Shown here: one piece after another, positions 55,140 through 64,000 of the stretch | How positions within the stretch are numbered: position 1 is the stretch's first letter | Layout of the letters: the number at the start of each line of letters is the position of its first letter | DNA from: Aquarana catesbeiana | Taxonomy: Eukaryota; Chordata; Amphibia; Anura; Ranidae | DNA length: 64,000 bases | Direction: 5' to 3' | Assembly: GCF_042186555.1 (NCBI RefSeq) | Contig: NC_133332.1 | Span: 210,879,609 to 210,943,608 of the forward strand | The notes under the pieces: generated by a model | What the model was told of the DNA's origin: nothing | Database searches by the model: none | Seen by the model: the letters and a program-made list of their open reading frames with translations, nothing else | Program-made: the position numbers and the translations under genes

Positions 55140-57180
55140 CCTACCTGGAGTGCTCAGAAATACAAAGTGTTCAGCGCTCAGAGACATGGCCAAGGTAAGG
55201 AAGGCTGAAACCTGACGACCAAGACACATAAGTTGAAACATCAATACTGGGCCAAAAAAAATCTGAATTCAGATTTTTCAAGGTTTTATGGACTGATGAG
55301 ATGAGAGTGATTCTTGGTGGACCAGATGGATGGGCCTGTGGCTGGACCAGTAACGGGCACAGAGCTCCGCTTCGACTCAGACGCCAGCAAGGTGGAGGTG
55401 GAGTACTGGTATGTGCAGGTATTATTAACCACTTCCCGACCGCCGCACGTATATATACGTCCTAAGTTTGAACGGGGATATCGTTGTTATGGCAGCAGCT
55501 AGCTGCCATAACCCCGGTATCCCCGTTTTCGTGCGGCGGCCGGCTTTCAGATAAAAGTGGTCCCTGCGGCGGATTCGCCGCGAGATCACTTTTATCGGTG
55601 GCGGGAGAGGGGCCCCCCCCCTCCCGCCGCGATCCGGTGCCCTCCGCCGCTTACCGGAGCCGTTGGTAGCGGCGGAGGCGATCGCGTCCTTCTGCCTGGT
55701 GTGTCTGGAGACAAGTGAGACCAAGATGGCGCTCACTCGTCTCCAAGATACTGCTGGGCGGAAGCGACGTCAAAACGTCACTTCTGTCCACGCCTCTTAA
55801 AGGCATATTTTTTCAAATGTCATTTTTCTAAATGACTTTTTTTTTTTTTTTTTTTTATTGCATTTTAGTGTAAATATGAGATCTGAGGTCTTTTTGACCC
55901 CAGATCTCATATTTAAGAGGTCCTGCCATGCTTTTTTCTATTACAAGGGATGTTTACATTCCTTGTAATAGGAATAAAAGTGACACAATTTTTTTTTTTT
56001 TTTTTTAAACAGTGTAAAAATAAATAAAATATTTTAAAATAAATAATAAAAAAAAAAAATTTTTAAAACCCCCCTGTCCCGACGAGCTCGCGCGCAGAAG
56101 CGAACGCATACGCGAGTAGCGCCCGCATATGAAAACGGTGGTCAAACCACACATGTGAGGTATCACAGCGACCGGTAGAGCGAGAGCAATAATTCTAGCC
56201 CTAGACCTCCTCTCTAGCGCAAAATATGCAACCTGTAGAATTTTTTAAACGTCGCCTATGGAGATTTTTGAGGGTAAAAGTTTGACGCCATTCCACGAGC
56301 GGGCGCAATTTTCAAGCATGACATGTTGGGTATCAATTTACTTGGCGTAACATTATATTTCACAATATAAAAAAAAATTGGGATAACTTTACTGTTGTTT
56401 TATTTTTTTATTCAAAAAAGTGAATTTTTTCCAAAAAAAGTGCGCTTATAAGACCGCTGCGCAAATACGGTGCAAAAAAAAGTATTGCAATGACCGCCAT
56501 TGTATTCTCTAGGGTGTTAGAAGAAAAACCATATATAATGTTTGGGGGTTCTAAGTAATTTTCTAGCAGAAAAACCTGTTTTAAACATGTAAACACCTAA
56601 AATCCAAAACGAGGCTAGTCCTTAAGTGGTTAAAGATTAGCTAGGTGAACCTTTTCAGGTTGAAGATGGACTCAAAATCAACTCTCAAACCTACTGCCAA
56701 TTTTTAAAAGACACTTTTTTCAAGCAGTGGTACACGAAAAATGTCTGCATCTTACAAGAAGACCAGGATACTTATGCAGGACAATGCTCCATCACACGCA
56801 TTAAAGTACTCCACTGCGTGGCTAGCCAGTAAAGGCCTTAAAAGATGAAAGAAAAATGACACCTTCCTCACCTGACCTAAACCCTATTGAGAACTTGTGG
56901 GCTTCTCTTAAACAAGAGATTTACAGTGAAGGAAAACTGTGCACCTCTCTGAACAGTGTCTGGGAGGCTGTGGTTGCTGCTGCACAAAAAGTTGATAGTC
57001 AACAGATCAAGAAACTGGCAGACTCCATGAATGGAAGGCTATGACTTACTGAAAAGGAGGGTGGCTATATTGGTCACTGATTTTATTTTATTTTTTTTAA
57101 AAGTCAAATGTTTATTTGTAAATTTTTAGATGTTTGTTTATTATGCTCACTTTAACAGATAAAAACAAAAAAAAGGGACA
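55140..57180 (+). pseudogene. Tc1/mariner transposase relic split by a TTAA element
   Basis: Left part 55140-55424 ends in a frame with VLWTDEMRVILGGPDGWA (first Asp region); after the insertion at 55425-56633 the right part continues VEDGLKINSQTYCQFLKDTF, ILQEDQDTYAGQCS (altered second Asp box), and SSPDLNPIENLWASLKQEIY (Glu). It ends with VDSQQIKKLADSMNGRL. A stop and altered catalytic box make it inactive. It is a different subfamily from elements #1-#4. Confidence 0.8.
55425..56633. mobile_element. TTAA element E3 inserted in a Tc1/mariner relic
   Basis: TTAACCACTTCCCGACCGCC at the left and a TTAAGTGGTTAA end at the right, with TTAA at 55425-55428 and 56630-56633. Removing it with one TTAA rejoins the transposase frame around GCAGGTATTATTAAAGATTA. 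The interior is very GC-rich at 55600-55790. At about 1.2 kb it is longer than E1. Confidence 0.85.
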
Positions 57181-57267
57181 TGGGATTTTTTTGGGATTTT
57201 CCTTTAGTTGTATTATAATTCTGCACACTAATAGTTGTCCAACAACTGTAGGGTACTACACTTCTAT

Positions 57268-57466
57268 TTATAATAACCAAAGCTTGAAACTTTGAACCAC
57301 ATGTAACTGTCTTTGCCAATGTTTGCGAACACCGTTTTTTCCATACTCTTCTAGAATGGCCACCTTGGCGCTGGAGTTAGGGAAGCCCCCTTCTCCACTA
57401 ATGTGGAAAGTTCTTGTGATGTACACCAGCCTGTCAGGCTGAGGGGCATTCCAAACCACCTGGTAG
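57268..57466 (-). CDS. Candidate exon of an unidentified protein
   Basis: On the minus strand, acceptor TTGACATCTCCTGCAG is followed at 57466 by C TAC CAG GTG and the frame YQVVWNAPQPDRLVYITRTF, HISGEGGFPNSSAKVAILEE, YGK. After an AAAAAA run the same frame gives a less natural sequence, whereas a -1 shift reads TVFANIGKDSYMWFKV, which looks more protein-like; a single-base indel in the A run is possible. No family was recognised. With 54837-55047 it could form the end of a type I membrane protein: both acceptors leave the same phase (one base completing a codon). Confidence 0.3.
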
Positions 57467-57841
57467 CTGCAGGAGATGTCAAAAAGGAAACTTGACTTTT
57501 AATCAGCATTTTGGAAACCAGGGCAGTTTGGTTGTCCATTTAGCACTTGACTCCTGTTTTACAAAAACAGAAAAGTTGGACAGTGCCACGGCAATGGCCC
57601 ACATCAGTCATCAACGAGGCACCTGAGGTCGGCTGCTTCCTGGTTTCCAGGCCTAGGCAAATTATGTCATAGATCACAGGAGTCCTCAGGAGAGGAGGAA
57701 GCTTTTTCTCAGCTAAGCACACCCACCTGCCTGTATGCCTGAGCTAAGGGCAGACGGATTCTAGGCGTTTGATTTGAATATTACGAATTAATTAAAATAG
57801 CGCTTTTGGTTTGTGGTGCTCAGATACAATGTAGTTCTGCT

Positions 57842-58819
57842 TTAACCACTTCAGCCCCGGAAGAATTTACCCCCTTCCTGACCAGAGCACTTTTTGCAAT
57901 TCGGCACTGCGCCGCTTTAACTGACAATTGCGCGGTCGTGCGACGCAGCTCCCAAACAAAATTGCCGTCCTTTTTTTCCCACAAATAGAGCTTTCTTTTT
58001 GGTGGTATTTGGTCGCCTCTGCGGTTATTTTTTGTGCTATAAACAAAAATAGAGCGGCAATTTTGAAAAAAACGCATTATTTTTTACTTTTTGCTATAAT
58101 AAACACCCCCCAAAAATATATAAAAAAAAACCAATTTTTTTCCTCAGGTTAGGCCGATATGTATTCTACATATTTTTGGTAAAAAAAAAAAAAAAAATCG
58201 CAATAAGCGATTACTGATCGGCTTGCGCAAAAGTTATAGCGTTTACAAAATAGGGGATAGTTTTATGGCATTTTTATTAATATATATATATATTTTTTTT
58301 TTTTTAAATGGCGGCGATCAGTGATTTTTATTGTGACTGCGACATTATGGTGGACACATCGGACATTTTTGGGACCATTGTCATTTATACAGCAATCAGT
58401 GCTATAAAAATGCACTGATTCACTGCCAGTGTCATTTACACAGGAAGGGGTTAACCACTGGGGGAGGGGTTAAATCAGTACTAGGGAGTGTTTTATAACT
58501 GTCAGGGGGATGAGCTGTGTGTGACGTCACTGATCTCTGCTCCGATGACAGGGAGCAGAGATCGAGTGACACTGTCACTAGGCAGAACTGGGAGATGCTG
58601 TTTACATCAGCATCTCCCCGTTCTTCCTCCCCGTGAGGCGATCGCAGGTATCCCCGCAGCAATCGAGTCCGCAGGACCCGCGAACCGACTCACGGAGCTT
58701 GCCGCGGGTGCGCGTGCCCGCTGGCCGCCTCTTAAAGGGCAACGTACAGGTACGTGATTTTGCCTGTATGAGCCCTTCTGCCACAGTATATCTGCGTGAG
58801 GCAGTTGGCAAGCGGTTAA
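57842..58819 (+). mobile_element. TTAA element E4 (plus orientation)
   Basis: Starts TTAACCACTTCAGCCCCGG (57842) and ends GGCAAGCGGTTAA (58819). It contains the family words AGAGCTTTCTTTTTGGTGG, AAAAGTTATAGCGTTTAC and ATGGCGGCGATCAGTGATTT. Same family as E1, E2 and E5. Confidence 0.8.
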
Positions 58820-58824
58820 GATAT

Positions 58825-59945
58825 AAAATAGCTGAATCTACCACCAGAATTGCCCATTTTCTAAGGAAACTTTCCTCAATAGAATGTTAGTGAAACAAAA
58901 ATCTTCTCCAGGTGAGGCCAGTCTCCATCTTCTCCAGGACTGGCTCAATTAGTGCAAGGACCAAGGTCTTACGTGGTGTAGGGATTTTTAGGGACCTCAT
59001 ACTGGATACCTTTGCATGAGCAGACTCTTGTTGCTCTAATGCCAAACAAGAGCACATAGCAATAGCCTCATTCAGTTTAGAGGAAATGTATTTAGCAGGC
59101 TTATCTCCTGATCTTACTCAGCCAACACCTTCTCTTCTTGAAATGTGACTGGATCTAGGTCAAAGTCCAACTCAAAAAGGGTGGTTGAAGGGGCACAGCT
59201 GTGATCTCTACTAGGGCATGGGTGCACAATCTGTTGCTCTCCAGCTGTTGCGGAACTACAAGTCCCATGAAGCATTGCAAGGCTGACAGTTACAAGCATG
59301 ACTTCCAAAGGCATTCTGGCCATGAGCTCTGATGCTGTGGCAGAAAATTCATCTCTAAAAAAGGAAAAACAAGGCTGGTGCCGCTATGACCTGGTTGAAC
59401 GACATGAAAGGAGTCAGAATGGGAGTGACCACCAGAAGAGATAGTACTACGGTCCTGCACAGGTGTACTACAACCTCCAAGGCAGCCTAAAGACTGGGCC
59501 TGAAATATTGAGCCCATCTTACTCTTAGAAAGACGCTTATAGTCTACCATGTTTGTAAATAAAATGTTCCCAGAGGGGTACTTAAACTCTGTAGCAGTGC
59601 AGCAGGAGGGAGGATACCTCAGTGCAAGCGATTTTAAGCCTCTGTAACCCAGGATCTGTGGATGTAAAGTGCTACAATGTTCCCTCAAGATAGGAGAACC
59701 AGAAAATGTTGCTCAGCCAGCATCTAGATTCCAAAGAGGAATGTGCAGAATGCACTTCAGGCTGCACAGACAGTAGTATCCATTCATTCACACAGTAGCA
59801 GAACAGCACCCTCAGAGGGAACTCAACAGTGTCAACGACAACAGTGTCACATCAGGCACTTTCCAGTAACACAACTAAACAGCCCCAAAGCACCATCAAC
59901 CCTGGCCATTCTGGAATCCTAGAACATGCTACTCAAAGGCACCTT
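58825..59945 (-). other. Unassigned stretch with a long minus-strand frame
   Basis: A 132-codon minus-strand frame at 59290-59688 (VDYKRLSKSKMGSIFQAQSL, SLGCLGGCSTPVQDRST) has protein-like composition and might derive from a retroelement gag-like region; I could not place it. No splice sites or start context support a host gene. Confidence 0.3.
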
Positions 59946-59957
59946 GGGATGAAGGTT

Positions 59958-60178
59958 TTTTTTTTTTTTTTTTTAACAGAAAAGTTTATTAGACAAATCG
60001 GCATTACAGTTCCATTAGTTACAACAATTACTTCTAGTATAAAATTCAAGTCATCAGTGTCGTACATCCTATCCGTGGATTGTAAACCAATTATTGCCTG
60101 CCGGTGCCGGGCAGTACAAGGAGAGACAGCTATCAGTGACAAAAGTAACATTGTCAATCATAATTCCTAGCCATTCCT
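59958..60178 (-). mobile_element. Possible LINE 3' end with poly(T) edge
   Basis: A T run of about 17 is followed by AACAGAAAAGTTTATTAGAC; on the minus strand this reads as a 3' end with polyadenylation-like sequence and an A tail, like the L1-like insertion at 18437. It is interrupted by the Harbinger MITE at 60181, and related sequence may continue to about 61300. Confidence 0.35.
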
Positions 60179-60180
60179 TA

Positions 60181-60637
60181 CTGCCGGTTCACACTAAAGC
60201 AACTTGGGATCCGACTTATAAGACCTCAAGTTGCCCCAAGTTGCTTGACATAAGAAATTCCATTGAAGTGAATGAGAGCCGTCTTAATGTACACTACTGA
60301 AGTTGCTCCGACTTCAGAAAAGATTCCTGTACTACTTCAAGGCGACTTCTAGGCAAGTTGTACCCATAGATTTCAATGGAAGTTGCCTCCAAGTCGGATC
60401 TCAATCTACATTGAAGCAACTTTACAGGAAAAAGAAAATAATTTACCCAGGCAAACCCCTCCCTCCCAGAGAGCTGATTATTCTGTGATTGGCCACAGCC
60501 AAAGTCGCCTGTCCTGGAGGCAACTTGAAGTCGCATAGTAAGTTGCGCAAAGTCACACTGAAGTCGCGTTGAAGTCTCTTCCAAATCGCCTTGCAAAGTC
60601 GCGCTGTAAGTCGGGTTGCCCCTGTGTGAACCGAGCC
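60181..60637. mobile_element. Harbinger-type MITE, second copy, TTA duplication
   Basis: TTA at 60178-60180 and 60638-60640. Right end GTTGCCCCTGTGTGAACCGA is the complement-type end of the copy at 45752-46230, and the left end is CTGCCGGTTCACAC. The same GCGACTT/AAGTCGC-rich interior is present, in mostly opposite sequence order. Confidence 0.85.
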
Positions 60638-60644
60638 TTAAGGT

Positions 60645-62395
60645 TTCCTTCCCCAGCCCCTAACCATGACTTAATGCAGGGTCCTAATAGAAAACAGGGG
60701 GGGGGGGGGGTAGAGGGAGGGGAGCACCAACCAGCAGGTGAGGGTGTTGTATTTGGGATGAAAGTTTAAAGCGCATAATACTCGTATATCCTATTTTGGG
60801 GTAAAGCCAAAAATCATTAACATTCGCCCCTCTCTAGCGGTCCGCCATCCTCAATACTAGTTATGATGTTTGAATGCCATATGAGACAGCAGACCTCTAA
60901 AGGGGACTGGATGCCTGTCAGTTTGGGCTGGAAGTCAGATCACTGGGTTCTGTGACCAGATAGACCATGGCTCTAGATCTATAAAGCACCCTGTGGCAAA
61001 CTCAGGACATTGCGCTGTGCCAAGGAAAGCAGTCACAACAGGCACCAGTCCAAAGCAACATTACAGGCCAGACCTGCATCTTCTATCTGGGAATGTCTTG
61101 GTACAGATCCCCCTCCAAGGCTCCATCAAAGAATCTATCACTACAGAAGCTGCATTAAGAGCCCCAGTAATTTTGATGTAGCCAAGAGATGAAGAGATCA
61201 ACTTGGAAATAAATCATCCGGAAGTCCCCCATAGAAAGTGGTGGGCTTCCCTCAGTAGAGTGCATAGATCTTAGTTGCTAGGAGTGGGAGAGATTATATA
61301 GGGGGGTGTGTCTGCAGCCTTCTTGCCAGTGTCTTTTCACCTGAATCTAATGTAGTTGCATATTTTTCACTTCTAGGTAAGTGTAAAAAAAAATAATGGT
61401 ATAGTAAAAATGTATAGTCCAGGCCAATATATTTTAGTTTGTGTAATATTGCCATGGAGTGCCAGCCCTCAATATAAACCATGGAAAAGAGAATTTGTAA
61501 TGGGTCTTGGAGTTAAATGGTCTCCTTAAATATTGGATAGAATAATAAAAAAAGACATACAAGCATAAAAAACAGTAGGGGGAATAATACATGCCCCATA
61601 TAAAAACAATGGCATATTTACACCATGTCAAACAGAGATGGTAAATTGAAGTAGCCAACAAGTTTTGCGGTCCATGTATCCGCTCCTTCAGGGCTTGCTT
61701 GCTTCATAACCAACTCAAAATTTTTAAGCCATCCAGGGCATCCGGATTAACGGGAGAGCAAAAGTAACCCATATCGCAGGCAAAGACCGCATGGCACAGG
61801 AAACACCCACAAACACAGGTCTAATATAGATGCTCCTCACTTTGGATAGAAAATAGATAGGGCTCCATTAAGGGATCCCTAAAGGGATTAAGTTCACTCC
61901 CTCCATATACATGGTGGGTCCACCATCATCGATTGGCAACCCTATCCCAAGTAGTACTACAAATAAAAGGTGTCACATGAGATCACCCATATGGAGATAA
62001 GAGAATTAGTGTTGCCCTTCTCCAGGAGCCGCCTGTTGTGGAACAAATCTGGATTTCCTGGGGATGCCGCACATCAGCATAACTTATACCTCTCTTTTTA
62101 CATTTACCTTTAAATACTCCTACGGATGGGGAAATCGAGGTAGGGTAGCAGCCAGACTATATACATCCTTAGCGCAGAATTAATGCCCATTTTTATATTT
62201 TTAGTTCTGTCTGCGTTGCTGTTGAGAGATTTCACCCAACTCTGACTTGTGGACAATCTTTTTACCAGACAAGAACTAAAGGAATCTTTCTAACACAGCC
62301 CCATATAGCAGTAAAACCTGACAGGGGTTCTAATCTTTCCCACTCTAGCCAAAGATAAAAACCTTTTAGTTACAGATACACTTTAATTCAGATGT
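60645..62395. other. Intergenic/intronic, nothing firm
   Basis: A G run at about 60700-60711 and otherwise unremarkable sequence. No exon, RNA gene or complete element was recognised. Confidence 0.45.
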
Positions 62396-62398
62396 GGT

Positions 62399-63301
62399 TT
62401 AACTACTTCCGGACCGCCCACACACTGCGGCAGGGCTGTGTAAAACATACCTGTATGCTGTTTGTGACTTCCGGGTCTGGGGCGCGCGCGCACGCCGCCG
62501 GTGACCCACTCCCGCTGTGATTGGACACAGCGGAAGCTGCCGACCACCCGCAAATGTTCGGAGGAGAGACAGAACGGCGGTCTGCCCATTTAAACAAGGC
62601 AGACCATCATCCTGTCAGACAGGAAGAGAGATCTGTGATTTCTGCTAATCAGGAACACGGATCTCTCTCTTCAAGTCAGTCCATTCCCCACATTGTTAGA
62701 AAGCATTCCCTAGGAGCACACTTAACCCACTTCCCTGCCAGTGTCATTTATACAGCGACTGCTTTTTTTTAGCACTGATCACTGTATTGGTGTCACTGGT
62801 CCCCAAAAAGTGTCACTGCCTGTCCGATTTGTCCTCTGCAATGTCACAGTCCCACTAAAAATCGCTGATCACCGCCATTACTAGTAAAAATAAAAATGCC
62901 ATAAAAATATCCCATAGTTTGTAGACACGATAACTTTTGCACAAACCAATCAATATACACTAACTGGGATTTTTTTTATCAAAAACATGGAGCAGAATAC
63001 ATATTGGTCTAAAATGATGAAGAAATTAGATTTTTACATATATATTTTACTGGGTATGTTTTATAGCAGAAAGTAAAAAACTGTTGTTTTTGTTTATAAA
63101 GCAAAAAATAAAAACCGCAGGGGTGATCAAATACTACCAAAAGAAACCTATTTGTGGGGGGAAAACAAAAAAGACATCAATTTTGTCTGGGTACAACATC
63201 ACATGACCACACAATTGTCAGTTAAAGTAAAGCAGTGCTGTATCGCAAAAAAATGGCCTGGTCATTAAGGGGGTAAAACATTCCGGGGCTGAAGTGGTTA
63301 A
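62399..63301 (-). mobile_element. TTAA element E5 (minus orientation)
   Basis: TTAACTACTTCCGGACCGCC at the left and GGGGCTGAAGTGGTTAA at the right, bounded by TTAA (62399-62402, 63298-63301). Internal ATCACCGCCATTACTAGTAA and TGATCAAATACTACCAAAAG are family words in reverse. Confidence 0.8.
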
Positions 63302-64000
63302 AGTCACTCAGAATTCTCTTTAAAACTGAAAAACAAACCTATAGTTTAAATATATGGTTATTAGCAGAATGTTTTCTATATTATAAATACAGAAATAATG
63401 AATTTTATCTCTTCTGTTCTACAGAACATATTACTACATTGTTTAATAAGCGCTGAATGCACTCTGCTCCACTCCAACATGTCATGCCAGTGATTGAGTA
63501 GACATACATAAATAAAATGTTGGATGATACGATTAAAGCAGATTAAAAACTGGTATTAAAGAAATGCTGCAAAACAATTTTTAGAAAGAAAATTAAATCA
63601 CCCAATAGCTCAAAACACAGACGGTCAATTCTTTCAAGAGGAAAAAGTACCAGAAGCCAAGAGATTTATGAATGCCAAACTAGAGACACATAATGAACAC
63701 CGTTCATAGAGAAATAGCAATTACATTTTAATGAAGTATTCATTCTGAACTTGTCCTTTTCTACAACGATTCTAAAATAAATGGAAAAGTTTTAATTGAA
63801 CCCATGGCAATCGAAAAATGAGTGATTTTTCAAAACTATCATTTTGTCAGAAAATACACGGTTATATTCTTTTAAAAATTATGTTTTAAGCTTTTGAAAG
63901 CCAAAGCCCCCTTTCTATCTTCAGCAGACCTACTCGAAGCAAACTATCCACTTCTCTTCAAAGGGAATGTATAAGGTTTTTATTTTATATATATATTTTC
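63302..64000. other. AT-rich end of window, no gene
   Basis: No recognisable exon, RNA gene or repeat ends in the last 700 bases. Confidence 0.5.

Overview
The window is vertebrate genomic DNA, most likely from a frog (anuran, ranid-like). The reasons are its AT-rich, intron/intergene-dominated composition, dense simple repeats, and a load of Tc1, hAT, TTAA-flanked and Harbinger-type elements plus a Neptune-like Penelope element, which fits large frog genomes. The organism is an inference; no species-diagnostic gene was seen.

Only two genes are recognised, both on the minus strand and both partial. At 11948-12017 lies the first coding exon of LHX3 (LIM-homeobox factor): 23 codons plus one base, ending at a consensus splice donor whose phase suits the start of the LIM domain. 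Positions 1-11947 would then be LHX3 intron 1. At 41214-41728 and 43886-44074 lie the last two coding exons of QSOX2 (quiescin sulfhydryl oxidase 2); their phases fit exactly. LHX3 followed by QSOX2 on the same strand is the arrangement of human 9q34.3, so each call supports the other. The remaining QSOX2 exons were not found. Two exon-like open segments at 54837-55047 and about 57270-57466 (minus) could belong to an unrecognised membrane protein.

The rest is layered mobile DNA. (1) 1-15260: LHX3 intron and promoter flank with minisatellites, microsatellites, small MITEs and a diverged duplication (about 2890-3660 and 10125-10890). (2) 15267-24000: a TTAA element, then a Tc1 element split by a 5'-truncated L1-like LINE (16-bp target duplication) and by a 2.3-kb hAT element (8-bp target duplication) in its 3' terminal repeat, then an L2-like LINE fragment. 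(3) 26561-28537 and 30934-32490: two nearly complete Tc1 elements with broken transposases, the first carrying a Harbinger-type MITE. (4) 32500-44100: MITEs with long internal hairpins around the QSOX2 exons. (5) 44439-51815: a nested Penelope-like composite with long inverted arms, a decayed reverse transcriptase/GIY-YIG gene, two dated insertions, hammerhead-like motifs and about 160-bp flanking direct repeats. (6) 52020-64000: several 0.8-1.2 kb TTAA-flanked elements of one family, one splitting a Tc1/mariner relic.

The most interesting material is the Penelope composite with its hammerhead-like folds and hairpin-capped 3' end, the nested insertions whose order can be read directly, the LHX3 intron duplication with adjoining repeat-free sequence, and the unidentified exon pair.
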